A stretch of DNA of 64,000 bases from Gammaproteobacteria bacterium (GCA_021773395.1 JAJFKB010000014.1:248001-312000); one strand, 5' to 3'. Counted from the first letter of the stretch, positions 40,316 to 50,256 are shown. A program made the numbers and translations. The notes: generated by a model from the sequence alone, not told the origin.

Positions 40316-41095
40316 TTACCGGGATTTTAGAGTGAATTCGTCGGCATCCAGGAAAGCGGGAAATTTTTTCCGGTAATCCAGCAGTGCGTCATAACTCAGC
40401 GTTTCGCTGCAGCATTGTCTGCTTTTTTCCATGTCTAGAAGGCGGTTGCCCTGAGCATCTATCAGCATGCTGTTTCCATCGTAGGGTATGCCATTACCAT
40501 CAACGCCGGATCGGTTGACACCGATGACAAAACAGAGATTTTCAATAGCTCTTGCCTGTAGCAATGCTTGCCAATGCAACTTTCTCGCGGCGGGCCAGTT
40601 TGCAATATAAATCAGCAGGTCATAATCATTGTTGTTACGACTCCATACGGGAAAGCGAAGGTCATAACAGATCATAGGACAAATTCGCCATCCCCGATAT
40701 TCAACGATCAGCTTACGATCGCCCGCGCTGTAGTGTTTTTGTTCGTCTGCCATGCGGAATAAATGACGCTTGTCATACTGTTGGTAGTCTCCGCTAGGCG
40801 GCATAAATATCAATCGATTAAAAAACTGAGATTTTTCACCCACGATAAAACTGCCAGTGATGGCCGCATCTTTTTGCTGAGCCAGGTCGTGCATCCATTG
40901 CAGGGTCGGACCACGGGTGTCCTCGAATACCGATTGAGGCTCCATGGTAAACCCGGTCGTAAACATCTCTGGAAGAATAATCAGATCCGTGGGAGTTTTA
41001 ATTTGGTCTATCTGCTGCTGGAATTGTGCTCTGTTTTGCTTGGGCTGCAACCATTCAAGCGGATGTTGTATCAATGTAATAGCTAAATCGCGCAT
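40316..41095 (-). CDS. yafV: omega-amidase, nitrilase superfamily (YafV/NIT2-like)
   Basis: A 259-residue carbon-nitrogen hydrolase with the Glu-Lys-Cys triad: Glu in ILPEMFTTGF, Lys in YDKRHLF and Cys in PMICYDLRFPVW. Omega-amidases hydrolyse 2-oxoglutaramate or 2-oxosuccinamate made by transamination of Gln or Asn. Its start overlaps the end of the aminotransferase gene by 13 nt, so the two are coupled and probably form one pathway (transaminate, then deamidate). Confidence 0.9.
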   Translation of the reverse strand: MRDLAITLIQHPLEWLQPKQNRAQFQQQIDQIKTPTDLIILPEMFTTGFTMEPQSVFEDTRGPTLQWMHDLAQQKDAAITGSFIVGEKSQFFNRLIFMPPSGDYQQYDKRHLFRMADEQKHYSAGDRKLIVEYRGWRICPMICYDLRFPVWSRNNNDYDLLIYIANWPAARKLHWQALLQARAIENLCFVIGVNRSGVDGNGIPYDGNSMLIDAQGNRLLDMEKSRQCCSETLSYDALLDYRKKFPAFLDADEFTLKSR

Positions 41096-42234
41096 AGCTT
41101 TTCTGCGGCTTTCATTAGAGTCGAGTTTTCTTTGCAGAAACAGAAACGAATTAAATGAGAATCAGGCGGGGTCTCATAAAATACGGATATGGGGATGGCT
41201 GCGACACCGACTGTGCGGGTTAGATATTCTACAAACGCAGTGTCGGGCAGGTCGCTGATTTCCCGATAATCTGCCAATTGGAAATAGGTCCCGGAAGATG
41301 CACTTACTCTGAATTTTGATGAGGCTATTTTGCTTACGAACAGATCTCTTTTTTCCTGGTAGAAATGGGGAAGTTCCAGACAGTGCTCCGGGTATTGTTC
41401 CATAAAGTCTGCCAGCGCATGTTGCACGGGGGTTACACCCACGAAAGATACGAACTGATGGGCTTTGCGAAATTCAGATGTAAGCGGTTGCGGTGCGATG
41501 CAATAGCCTGTCTTCCAGCCAGTTACATGATAGGTTTTGCCGAAAGACGACACCACAAAAGCCCGCTTGGCCAATTCCGGGAAGCTCAATATAGATAGGT
41601 GGGGTCGATTGTCATATACCAGGTGTTCATACACCTCATCGGATAGCAGCAGAATATCCGTGTTTTCTATGATCCTGGAGAGCTGCTTTATATCGTCCTC
41701 ACTCCATACCGTGCCAGTAGGGTTATGTGGGTTATTAATGATAATCATGCGGGTTTTAGCGGTGATGCTATCGGATACCCGTTGCCAGTCAGTCTTAAAA
41801 TCAGGTGGCAGCAGGGGGATATGAATCGCCTTTGCTCCGCATAGTTGGATCGATGGTTCGTAGCTGTCATAGGCTGGATCGAAAACAATGACTTCATCAC
41901 CCGGATGAACCGATGCCTGGATGGCACAGAAAATCGCTTCCGTGGCACCAGGAACAACGGTGATATTTTCTTCGGGACAGGCATTATGGTTATAAAAGGC
42001 TTTTACTTTAACTGCGACCTGTTCACGTAACTTAAGTATTCCGGCGAGCGGTGAGTACTGGTTATAGCCATCATTGATATAGCGACATAGCGCCTCTTTT
42101 AGAGGAGCGGGGCCGTCAAAATCAGGATAGCCCTGTGATAAATTGATGGCGTTATGCTCTGACGCCATGCGTGACATTACAGTAAATATGGTGGTGCCTA
42201 CATGGGGTAGTTTGCTGCGTAATCGGATGTTCAT
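41083..42234 (-). CDS. ybdL: PLP-dependent aminotransferase, methionine/glutamine transaminase type (YbdL-like)
   Basis: A 383-residue fold-type I aminotransferase. The PLP lysine lies in VVSSFGKTYHVTGWKTGY and the cofactor Asp/Tyr in LLLSDEVYEHLVYD; other motifs are INLSQGYPDFDGP, NNPHNPTGTVW and SHLIRFCFCK. The combination matches YbdL/KAT-type enzymes that transaminate methionine, glutamine or aromatic acids. Together with the overlapping omega-amidase it would use glutamine as donor and pull the reaction by deamidating the keto product, as in methionine salvage. Confidence 0.88.
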   Translation of the reverse strand: MNIRLRSKLPHVGTTIFTVMSRMASEHNAINLSQGYPDFDGPAPLKEALCRYINDGYNQYSPLAGILKLREQVAVKVKAFYNHNACPEENITVVPGATEAIFCAIQASVHPGDEVIVFDPAYDSYEPSIQLCGAKAIHIPLLPPDFKTDWQRVSDSITAKTRMIIINNPHNPTGTVWSEDDIKQLSRIIENTDILLLSDEVYEHLVYDNRPHLSILSFPELAKRAFVVSSFGKTYHVTGWKTGYCIAPQPLTSEFRKAHQFVSFVGVTPVQHALADFMEQYPEHCLELPHFYQEKRDLFVSKIASSKFRVSASSGTYFQLADYREISDLPDTAFVEYLTRTVGVAAIPISVFYETPPDSHLIRFCFCKENSTLMKAAEKLCAI

Positions 42235-42450
42235 TTAAATAGCCGGTTCCTCAATCAATTTATAGTTAAAAACAGTAAGAATTAACTCACGGGCACTGTT
42301 GAGCTTGATGGGTTAGTCCTGCCATTTAATTACAATTTTGCATAAAGGGAAACCACAAAGGTGGCATAAATTTAGGCTATGTGCTGTTAGTTTATTGCAA
42401 TCTCGGGTAAAATCTTTCTCCTTTTTTTGCGGCGCAAAGGTAAAAGTTTC

Positions 42451-43620
42451 ATGTATAAAATTCAAACGCTTAACAACATTTCAATTAAAGGGTTGGAGCG
42501 CTTTACTCGTGACAAATATGAGGTGGCAAGTGAGATCGGTCATCCTGATGCGATGATGTTGCGAAGTCACAAGCTGACTGAACAGGAGATTCCCGCTTCT
42601 GTTAAAGCAATTGGACGAGCTGGAGCCGGCGTCAATAACATACCTGTGTCTCGCATGACAGAATTGGGTATTCCGGTTTTTAATTCGCCGGGCGCCAATG
42701 CTAATGCGGTAAAGGAATTAGTGATGGCCGCACTTTTATTAGGCTCCAGAGGCGTGCTTCAGGGTATTGATTATGTAAGAAGCTTGACCGACATGAGTGA
42801 TGCTAAAGCCATGAGCAAGCTGCTTGAGAAGGAGAAAAAACGTTTTCGAGGGCAAGAACTGGCTGGCAAAACCTTAGGTGTAATTGGCTTGGGTTCGATC
42901 GGTTCCCGCGTGGCCAGAATGGCATTGGAAATGGGTATGGATGTGTTGGGTTATGATCCCGCACTTTCGGTAGATGCGGCATGGCGCTTGCCCAGTGAAG
43001 TTAAAAAAATGGAGAACCTTCAGTCGCTAATGGCCAAATCAGATTTTGTAACTTTGCATCTGCCCGCGATTGAAACAACCTATCATTTGATTAATGCTGA
43101 GTTACTCACGGCGATGAAGCCCGATGCCTGTCTGGTTAATTTTGCCCGGGAAGAAATTGTGGATTCCGAAGCCGTTGCTGATGCATTACAGAGCAACAAT
43201 CTGCGTTTATTTGTTACGGATTTCCCTTCACCGGTACTCATTGCCAGCGATAAGGTAATTCTCATGCCGCACTTGGGTGCCAGCACTCAGGAAGCGGAAG
43301 ACAACTGTGCTGTCATGGTTGCCAATCAATTAATGGATTTTCTGGAAAACGGCAACATTGTTAATTCAGTCAATTTTCCGGGACTGACGTTGGAAAGAAC
43401 TACCGAATGTCGTCTTGCGCTGGTCAATAAAAATGTTCCGAAAATGCTGGGCCGAGTGCTCTCTGTGTTGGCGGACTCGGAGATCAATGTTGTGGATATG
43501 CTTAATAAAAGCCGAGATGATATTGCCTACAATTTAATCGACGTGGAAACACCAGTATCCGCTGAAATTTTGGGTAAACTTCAGGAGATCGAAGGCGTTA
43601 TTAGTGTGCGCGTGCTTTAG
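42451..43620 (+). CDS. serA: D-3-phosphoglycerate dehydrogenase (short form, ACT domain)
   Basis: A 389-residue phosphoglycerate dehydrogenase. The Rossmann fingerprint is LGVIGLGSIGSRVARMALEMGMDVLGYDP split over the NAD site; catalytic regions are AGAGVNNIP and PHLGASTQEAEDNC. A C-terminal ACT domain (LSVLADSEINVVDMLNKSRDDIAYNLIDVE) would bind serine for feedback control. The ATG at 42451 is preferred over the upstream extension because of AAAGG and family start MYKIQTLN. It begins the serine pathway; serC follows. Confidence 0.92.
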   Translation: MYKIQTLNNISIKGLERFTRDKYEVASEIGHPDAMMLRSHKLTEQEIPASVKAIGRAGAGVNNIPVSRMTELGIPVFNSPGANANAVKELVMAALLLGSRGVLQGIDYVRSLTDMSDAKAMSKLLEKEKKRFRGQELAGKTLGVIGLGSIGSRVARMALEMGMDVLGYDPALSVDAAWRLPSEVKKMENLQSLMAKSDFVTLHLPAIETTYHLINAELLTAMKPDACLVNFAREEIVDSEAVADALQSNNLRLFVTDFPSPVLIASDKVILMPHLGASTQEAEDNCAVMVANQLMDFLENGNIVNSVNFPGLTLERTTECRLALVNKNVPKMLGRVLSVLADSEINVVDMLNKSRDDIAYNLIDVETPVSAEILGKLQEIEGVISVRVL

Positions 43621-43713
43621 GCCAATATTGTTTCATGATTTTTGAAAATATTGATCGTGCATAGTGTGTAGTTATCAATAGCTTAATTAGCAATTAATCA
43701 GGTGTTAAAACGT

Positions 43714-44805
43714 ATGAGTTCACGTATTTATAATTTTGGTGCTGGTCCTGCCATGTTGCCGACAGAAGTAATGATAAAGGCGCAACAGGAGTTTCTGGAT
43801 TATAAAGGAATGGGCGCTTCCGTCATGGAAATAAGCCATCGTTCAAAGGATTTTGATGCCATCGTAGATCGCTGTGATGAGCTGATCCGGGAATTGAGTG
43901 GATTGCCCGATAACTATAAAATTCTGTATGTGCATGGCGGCGCGCGAATGCAGTTTTCCGCTATGCCGATGAATCTGTTAGGCCGCTCCGCAAAGCGCAA
44001 GTCGCTATATTTTGAAACCGGGAATTTTGCAAAACTGGCAAGAAAGGAAGCGGAACGTTATGGTGAAGTTGAAATCGTAGCAAACGGTGAAGCGACGAAT
44101 TTTGATCGTATCCCGGATGTCAGTGGCATTGAGTTTGACCAACAGGCAGCTTATGCACACCTTACCAGTAATAATACTATCTATGGTACTCGCTGGAATG
44201 AATACCCTGATACGGGTGAAGTGCCGCTGATTGCTGATATGACTTCCGATATTTTTTCTCGGGAAGTCGATTATAGTCAATTCGGCGCTGTTTATGCCGG
44301 TTTCCAGAAGAATCTCGGTCCATCTGGTGTTGCACTGGTTTTGATGCGCGAAGATTTGATTGGTAATGCGATGCCTGAAACACCAACACTGCTGGATTAT
44401 AAGGTCTATGCTGATAATCATTCGATGGCGAATACAATCAATACCTTTGCCATCTATATGCTAATGCTGGTGTTGGAGTGGAAAAAAGAACAGGGCGGCA
44501 TCGTCGCCTTGCAGAAGCGTAATGAAGAAAAAGCACAGATTCTGTACCGGTTAATTGATGGGTCTGATTTCTATCTGGGTGCTGCACAGCCCGAATCCAG
44601 GTCAGTCATGAATGTGACTTTTAATCTGGCCAATACCGAACTGGCCGGTAAATTTCTGGAAGAGGCTTTGCAAAATGATCTCTACGCTCTGAAAGGGCAT
44701 AGAGCGGTGGGTGGTATTCGTGCCTCTATCTACAATGCGATGCCGGTTGCGGGTGTCGAGGCTTTAGCAAGCTTTATGCAGGAATTTGAGCGCAGCAACG
44801 GCTAG
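43714..44805 (+). CDS. serC: phosphoserine aminotransferase
   Basis: A 363-residue SerC. It starts MSSRIYNFGAGPAMLPTEV, has MEISHRSKDF, the substrate region LYVHGGARMQFSAMPMN and the PLP lysine in YAGFQKNLGPSGVALV. It ends in KGHRAVGGIRASIYNAMP. It converts 3-phosphohydroxypyruvate to phosphoserine, the step after SerA, and is probably co-transcribed with serA across a 93-base gap. The GTG at 43702 is an alternative start. Confidence 0.96.
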   Translation: MSSRIYNFGAGPAMLPTEVMIKAQQEFLDYKGMGASVMEISHRSKDFDAIVDRCDELIRELSGLPDNYKILYVHGGARMQFSAMPMNLLGRSAKRKSLYFETGNFAKLARKEAERYGEVEIVANGEATNFDRIPDVSGIEFDQQAAYAHLTSNNTIYGTRWNEYPDTGEVPLIADMTSDIFSREVDYSQFGAVYAGFQKNLGPSGVALVLMREDLIGNAMPETPTLLDYKVYADNHSMANTINTFAIYMLMLVLEWKKEQGGIVALQKRNEEKAQILYRLIDGSDFYLGAAQPESRSVMNVTFNLANTELAGKFLEEALQNDLYALKGHRAVGGIRASIYNAMPVAGVEALASFMQEFERSNG

Positions 44806-44879
44806 TATAATCTGGCCGTTGCTCTCGCAGCGGCCATCTCTATCCCTATCCTCAGACTATCCTTCCTGGTTAAGGATAT

Positions 44880-45227
44880 TCAACCAGAAATCAGGTCCAG
44901 CGCTATCTGACTATAGTAATAAAATGCTAGCACAATGCAGATCAGATCGATAATGCTGAGCGAGAGCTGAAACAACGCGTATAAAAGCCCGTGATCCTGG
45001 ACGTCGTAACGCAGGTCATAGATATCCAGCACCAGATGTTGGAAACTATAGTGGTTGCCCGTAGAAAAGTTGTTCAAAGTAAAATAGAAAATCATCTGCC
45101 AAATAATAAAAATAAAGAATATCGCATCAACGACCGGAAGAAACAGGCTATGAAAACCGTTGCCGTGGTTTAGGTCGGTATGGTGTAGTGCAAGTGCCCC
45201 AAGAAGATAGAAACAGGTTTTTATCAT
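44880..45227 (-). CDS. small integral membrane protein of unknown function
   Basis: A 115-residue protein with two or three hydrophobic helices (LFLPVVDAIFFIFIIWQMIFYFTL, LLYALFQLSLSIIDLICIVLAFYYYS) and a polar His/Asp-containing loop. The hydrophobic pattern is well organised and the gene fills the gap between serC and lemA on the opposite strand. The ribosome site is weak. I do not recognise the family. Confidence 0.55.
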   Translation of the reverse strand: MIKTCFYLLGALALHHTDLNHGNGFHSLFLPVVDAIFFIFIIWQMIFYFTLNNFSTGNHYSFQHLVLDIYDLRYDVQDHGLLYALFQLSLSIIDLICIVLAFYYYSQIALDLISG

Positions 45228-45391
45228 AAGCTGGATTACATTGATGGCTTGAATTATGCTTTATGGGTCAGATTATAGTGTGTATATCGATAAAAGAAAT
45301 TGGACAGAGCCGCTAATTAAGCCAAACTTTGTAATAATCATCTTGCCGCTGAGGCTAAGTCTCATGGGTTTAACACTTGAAGGGACATCTT

Positions 45392-45988
45392 ATGGACGTT
45401 AAATTAATCATTGTTTTGGTCGTTGTCGCAGTACTGCTGTTTTACATTGTCGGTATATATAACCGGCTGGTTGCCCTTAGAAATCGTTATCAGAATGGCT
45501 TTTCGCAAATTGAAGTGCAGCTAAAGCGTCGCTATGATTTGATACCGAACCTGGTGGAGACCGCTAAGGCTTATATTAAACATGAGCGAGAAACTCTGGA
45601 AGCGGTAATATCAGCCAGGAATCAGGCGCTGGCCGGATTGAAGGCCGCGGCAGCTGATCCTTCGAGTGCGGCTGCAATGGGCCAGCTGGCCGGGGCCGAG
45701 GGAGCTCTAGCTGGAGCATTGGGTCGTTTGAACGTGGTGATGGAAGCGTATCCCGAGCTAAAAGCCAACGAAAACATGATGCAACTTTCAGAAGAGCTCA
45801 CAAGTACGGAAAATCGTGTGGCTTTTTCACGGCAGGCGTTTAACGATGCGGTCACCGAATATAACACTTACCGCCAGAGTTTTCCGCCCGTGATACTGGC
45901 ACCCAGCTTCGGTCATAAAAAGGATGCCACTTTGCTTGAGTTTGATGATAGCGAAGAGATTCAGAAGGTTCCTGAAGTGACGTTTTAA
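45392..45988 (+). CDS. lemA: LemA family protein
   Basis: A 198-residue LemA protein: one N-terminal membrane helix (LIIVLVVVAVLLFYIVGIYN) and a long helical cytoplasmic or periplasmic domain with NRLVALRNRYQNGFSQIEVQ, LKRRYDLIPNLVETAKAY and FSRQAFNDAVTEYNTYRQSFP. The start has GAAGGGA at good spacing. It is followed after 19 bases by an M48 peptidase gene, a pairing seen in many bacteria (LemA with HtpX-like protease). Function of LemA is unknown; envelope quality control is likely. Confidence 0.92.
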   Translation: MDVKLIIVLVVVAVLLFYIVGIYNRLVALRNRYQNGFSQIEVQLKRRYDLIPNLVETAKAYIKHERETLEAVISARNQALAGLKAAAADPSSAAAMGQLAGAEGALAGALGRLNVVMEAYPELKANENMMQLSEELTSTENRVAFSRQAFNDAVTEYNTYRQSFPPVILAPSFGHKKDATLLEFDDSEEIQKVPEVTF

Positions 45989-46007
45989 CCCTGTCTGTTA
46001 ACCACGG

Positions 46008-47960
46008 ATGAATTTCTTTCAGCACCAGGATCAGGCGCGCAAGCGAACCGGCTTGTTAGTGTTGCTTTTTGCTCTTGCGGTAGCCAGTCTCATCGCATTG
46101 ACCAATATACTGGTGCTGGTCTTCGCCCTTTATGCAAGCAATGGCGATCTGTCAGAATCGTTGGTTAACACGGAAGTGGTCGCGCTGGATAGTTTGCTTA
46201 GTGTCAGCTTGGGCGTACTTTCCATCATTTTGCTAGCCAGTCTATTTAAGTTAATACAGCTTTCCCGTGGTGGTCGCGCGGTTGCAGAGGCGCTGAGTGG
46301 AAAAAAGATCAATCCGAATACCGATGATCCGGATGAGCGTCGTGTGCGCAATGTGGTGGAGGAGATGGCTATTGCGGCCGGAATACCGGTGCCGCCGGTT
46401 TACCTGTTTGAAGAGCAGGGAATTAATGCTTTTGCAGCTGGGTATCAGACCGGAGACGCAGTGATCGGCGTATCTCGTGGTTGTGTTAACCTGCTTGACA
46501 GGGATGAATTGCAAGGTGTAATTGCACATGAATTCAGCCATATTCTTCACGGTGATATGCGTCTCAATATTCGTTTAATGGGGGTGTTACACGGTATCCT
46601 GGTAATTGGTATTATCGGATACTATTTGTTACGGGTAGTCTCGCGTGTTGGTTATCGCCGTCGCTCAGGCAGAAATGATCTCGCACTTCCTCTGCTACTC
46701 TTGGGAGGGGGGTTGGCTATTATCGGTTATGCGGGTACTTTTTTCGGCAATCTCATTAAAGCTGCTGTCAGCAGGCAACGAGAATACCTGGCTGACGCGT
46801 CTGCCGTCAGATATACGCGTAACCCTGCGGGTATTGGTGGTGCGCTGAAAAAAATTGGCGGGTTCGTTAAAGGCTCTCATCTGGAACATCCAAAAGCCGC
46901 TGAAATGAGCCATCTATTTTTTGCTCAGGCGATCAGCCATTTTTTAGGTAGCTTGATGGCGACTCATCCACCATTGAGTGAGCGCATTAAACGAATTGAT
47001 CCGAACTGGAATGGGCAGTATCCGCATGTTGCTCAACAACCGCCAAAGACAATTTTTATGCGCGAAGTTGGGCAGCCAGGGGTTAGTCCGAATGTCGCTA
47101 GTAGGATGTCGGCGTCAATTATTCCGGAACAGCCTAAAGTTGAAGATGTGCTTTTGGCTTCTGTGGGGGAGCTGGCTGCAGATCAACTGTCTTACGCCAG
47201 TAATCTGTTAACAAGTATACCTGAGACGGTCATGGACGCAGCGCACGATCCTTTTAGTGCGCGAGCTATGATTTATTGCCTGCTGCTTGATAGGCGGCCG
47301 GCGGTTGAGCTAAAACAGTGGCAGCAGCTCGAGAGTACGGCGGATGCCAGGGTGTTTGCGGAAATGCGTCGATTAAATAGGCCAGAGATTCGAACGCCCA
47401 GGTTTCGTTTGCCGATATTGGAGCTGTGTTTGCCAGCATTGGCAGAGCTGAGCGATGAGCATTATCAGATATTTAAAACTAACCTGATCCATTTGATTAA
47501 AGCGGATCAGGCAGTAGAGTTATTTGAATGGGCGGTATATCGAATTATTATTCAATATATTGAGCCTGATCATGGTCTGATTTTTAGTAAACGGCAAATC
47601 AAGTCATTAAAATCTGTGGGCAAAGCAACTGAACTGCTGCTGTCTGCGTTGGCGGCTGCTGGCGCAGATAGCCCGGATAAAGCTATTGAGAGTTTTAGTA
47701 GGGCAAAGGAGATGCTAGGTCTGCGGCGAATACAGTTTGTTTCTTATGGTGAATATGGATTACGGGATTTATCACGAGCATTGGCGATATTGAACCGATT
47801 GCGGCCCCTGGTTAAACCTAAGTTGCTAAAAGCCCTGTGCCTGTGTGTGAACTATGATGGACAGGTTAAACCAATAGAAATGGAACTTCTCCGGGCGATC
47901 TCTGTTTCTCTGGATTGTCCAATGCCCCCCGTTGTTGAAGCTGGAGTTATTTTCACGTAG
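46008..47960 (+). CDS. M48-family (HtpX-like) membrane zinc metalloprotease with long C-terminal domain
   Basis: A 650-residue protein with two N-terminal helices, the zinc motif HEFSH (His174, Glu175, His178) in VIAHEFSHILHGDM and a third ligand Glu in QREYLADASAV. More membrane helices follow the motif, as in HtpX. Residues from about 350 form an additional helical domain with no clear family in my reading; ordinary HtpX is about 290 residues. It lies in an operon with lemA. It probably degrades or trims envelope proteins. Confidence 0.9.
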   Translation: MNFFQHQDQARKRTGLLVLLFALAVASLIALTNILVLVFALYASNGDLSESLVNTEVVALDSLLSVSLGVLSIILLASLFKLIQLSRGGRAVAEALSGKKINPNTDDPDERRVRNVVEEMAIAAGIPVPPVYLFEEQGINAFAAGYQTGDAVIGVSRGCVNLLDRDELQGVIAHEFSHILHGDMRLNIRLMGVLHGILVIGIIGYYLLRVVSRVGYRRRSGRNDLALPLLLLGGGLAIIGYAGTFFGNLIKAAVSRQREYLADASAVRYTRNPAGIGGALKKIGGFVKGSHLEHPKAAEMSHLFFAQAISHFLGSLMATHPPLSERIKRIDPNWNGQYPHVAQQPPKTIFMREVGQPGVSPNVASRMSASIIPEQPKVEDVLLASVGELAADQLSYASNLLTSIPETVMDAAHDPFSARAMIYCLLLDRRPAVELKQWQQLESTADARVFAEMRRLNRPEIRTPRFRLPILELCLPALAELSDEHYQIFKTNLIHLIKADQAVELFEWAVYRIIIQYIEPDHGLIFSKRQIKSLKSVGKATELLLSALAAAGADSPDKAIESFSRAKEMLGLRRIQFVSYGEYGLRDLSRALAILNRLRPLVKPKLLKALCLCVNYDGQVKPIEMELLRAISVSLDCPMPPVVEAGVIFT

Positions 47961-48119
47961 TCACCGATTTATTTCATGGTATTTAAATCAATTAGTTAAA
48001 GAATGAAGTTGAAGAATTTGTAATCTTGACTAGTCTGTAATCAACATAAAATAAAAAAATAACAACAATAATTACTTTTAAACCCGAGCGGTAAAAATAT
48101 TGGAATGAGGCAAATGAGA

Positions 48120-49352
48120 ATGATTAAGCGCTCTGCGGCCATTTGTGCCGGAAGTTTGCTGATGCTTTCAAGTCAGGCTATAGCAGTCAATGATAAGGCG
48201 TTGGATCTACTTAAAAAGGGGTATGCTGAGTGTAAATCAGCTCATATATTAAGACGGCAGGACTTTGATCAGGCCAAGGAAACTTACAATACGTTTCTCG
48301 AACTAAGGGATCAAGCGGCGGCTATTGACGCAGGTATCCTGGAAAGTGCCAATCCGGAAGTTACTCGAATTATCGGTTATTGTGACACCGTGGGGGTTGA
48401 TATACGAAGGACAGAGGCGTTACCTGTTTTTCAGGAAGGTGTTGCCGCCTGTGACAAATCTGCTGAACATCTACGTAATAATGAAACTGAGGAAGCAAGA
48501 AGTGAATTCACCAACTATCTCGAGCTAAAAGCCAGCGCCGAAGATCTCAGTAAGGCGATAGTTGATGTATTTTCAGTTAAAGCTGAAATTCGTCGTTGTG
48601 ATCGCGTTATATCTGAAATTGAAGTTGCCGAAGCAAAGTTGGATGAGCTCAAAGGTACACTAGAGGAAAGCCTAGAATATTTGGGGGAATCCCTGAGCAT
48701 GTGTCAGACTCTGACCGGTAAAGAGGTGAAAGGTCTCGAATTGGAAAAGATGAAACAGGGATTGGAGGCGTTTACGAATCACAAAGATTCTCTGCCCAAT
48801 CAAAATCTGCTTCAGCAGGAAGAGGTGGCAAACCTTCCCATTACCCAAAAAATTGAAATTTTAAACAAGAAAATTGAAGCTTGTACTGTCACCGCAAGAG
48901 CAAATATCAAGGTTAAGGAAAAGGAACTGATTGCGGCTGAAGAAGAGCGCAAAAGATTAGAGGAACTGGCGAAGTTAGAGCAGAAAAAGCTACTGGAACA
49001 GGAGGGCGAAACAGATAATGCTGGTGAACCCTTGGTCGAAGAAACCCCGGAGCAAAAACAGGAGCGTATGTCTCGTAATTTTGAGTTTTACAAACTGGTG
49101 AAGCGGGTGAACCCTGAATTTCCAAGTCGCGCCCTGCGCACGGGTAGAGAAGGGTATGTTGTGATTGAATATAATGTTAATCCGAAAGGAAAGGTAGTAA
49201 ACCCTACGGTTATTGAATCCAGCCCCAAGCATCTGTTCGAAAAAGCGGCTCTCAGCGCTATTAGAAAGTGGCAGTATGAGGCCCAGTTTGAAGATGATGA
49301 ACCGGATATGGCGTTGGCGCGAACCCGTATGAGCTTTTCCCTATCTAATTGA
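48120..49352 (+). CDS. secreted helical protein with C-terminal TonB domain
   Basis: A 410-residue protein with a signal peptide (MIKRSAAICAGSLLMLSSQAIA). A long, Cys-containing helical region of repeats covers residues about 25-320: KGYAECKSAHILRRQDF, FQEGVAACDKSAEHLRNNE and repeated ARSEFTNYLELKASAEDLS/AKETYNTFLELRDQAAAID. Its acidic/Lys coiled-coil tail leads into a TonB C-terminal domain (FPSRALRTGREGYVVIEYNV and ALSAIRKWQYEA). It lacks the N-terminal membrane anchor and proline-rich span of true TonB, so it is a periplasmic TonB-CTD protein. The next gene is a short paralogue of just this domain. Start choice among ATGs at 48105, 48114 and 48120 is uncertain. Confidence 0.8.
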   Translation: MIKRSAAICAGSLLMLSSQAIAVNDKALDLLKKGYAECKSAHILRRQDFDQAKETYNTFLELRDQAAAIDAGILESANPEVTRIIGYCDTVGVDIRRTEALPVFQEGVAACDKSAEHLRNNETEEARSEFTNYLELKASAEDLSKAIVDVFSVKAEIRRCDRVISEIEVAEAKLDELKGTLEESLEYLGESLSMCQTLTGKEVKGLELEKMKQGLEAFTNHKDSLPNQNLLQQEEVANLPITQKIEILNKKIEACTVTARANIKVKEKELIAAEEERKRLEELAKLEQKKLLEQEGETDNAGEPLVEETPEQKQERMSRNFEFYKLVKRVNPEFPSRALRTGREGYVVIEYNVNPKGKVVNPTVIESSPKHLFEKAALSAIRKWQYEAQFEDDEPDMALARTRMSFSLSN

Positions 49353-49410
49353 TGTCTGGTCTTGGTAAGCCGGAATGCCATCAGTAAGTGAGTGACAAAA
49401 TATAACTAAA

Positions 49411-49440
49411 AAGGCGGGCATAGGTAGCCCGTCTTTTTTA
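49411..49440 (+). terminator. intrinsic terminator after the long TonB-domain gene
   Basis: GGCGGGC / GCCCGTC with one G-T pair and a seven-base loop, followed by a run of six T. Confidence 0.8.
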
Positions 49441-49884
49441 TACAGAGAAAATTTTATTTATCTTTTATTAATCATTTGGTTGCGGATTTTAGCTCACCTA
49501 ATAGATTAGGTGATGCCCTTGGTTTTTTGTAGTGAAGTCAATTTTTTATTATGGGGGGGAATAGTTATGCCTGGCTTTGCTATACCCAATGACAGATAAG
49601 CCTGGTAACTTATTGAAAAATAAATAGCTGCATGAGCGTTGATTGTTTGTGCTACCAACAAGGCGATGCATCTTTATGCCATCACCAATTTACGATCAGC
49701 ACCACAATTCACCTGATCGATGTTTTTTGGTAAAAATGTAGAGTCTTAATTTGAACATTTATCAATCTTTACTATGCTTTAACTTAGGGATTGCATTAAA
49801 CAGCTACTGATAGTTGCGGATAAAAATTAAACAAACAGAACCATGGAGAGGCGATCACTTCAAGAGAAAAATGAGAGGTTAAAT
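49441..49884. other. gene-free spacer with a perfect palindrome
   Basis: About 440 bases between the two TonB-domain genes hold no ORF I can support. The one clear element is TCACCTAAT-AG-ATTAGGTGA at 49494-49513, nine perfect pairs with a two-base centre, followed by T-rich sequence. It may be an operator or a hairpin. The final 50 bases contain the leader of the short paralogue. Confidence 0.5.
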
Positions 49885-50256
49885 ATGAAAAAATATTCTT
49901 TATCCCTGTGTGTGACCAGCCTGTTAGTGTGTTTGCTTGGTTTTAGTGGTATCGCACAATCCTCTGATCAGATGGCTGAAAATTTCAAATATTACACCCT
50001 AGAGAAAAGAGTGAATCCTGATTACCCCAGTCGAGCATTAAGAACTGGCCGTGAAGGGTATGTTGTGATCGAGTTTAACGTAACTCCCGATGGTGAGGTT
50101 GTGAACGCCGTGGTCATCGAGGCTAGCCCTAAAAATCTGTTTGAAAGATCTGCGTTGAAAGCTGTTAAACAGTGGCAATATAAAGCTGATTTTGCCGGTG
50201 CCACACCTGATTCAGCACTGGCGCGCACGAAATTGCAATTTGCGCTATCGAACTGA
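49885..50256 (+). CDS. short secreted TonB C-terminal-domain protein
   Basis: A 123-residue protein: signal peptide (MKKYSLSLCVTSLLVCLLGFSGIAQS) followed directly by a TonB C-terminal domain with NFKYYTLEKRVNPDYPSRAL, RTGREGYVVIEFNVTPDGEVV and ALKAVKQWQYKADF. The domain is strikingly close to the end of the previous gene's protein, so the two are paralogues by duplication. The start is ATG after GAGAGG. Without a membrane anchor it cannot energise receptors alone; it may scaffold or compete for TonB boxes or serve another periplasmic interaction. Confidence 0.85.
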   Translation: MKKYSLSLCVTSLLVCLLGFSGIAQSSDQMAENFKYYTLEKRVNPDYPSRALRTGREGYVVIEFNVTPDGEVVNAVVIEASPKNLFERSALKAVKQWQYKADFAGATPDSALARTKLQFALSN

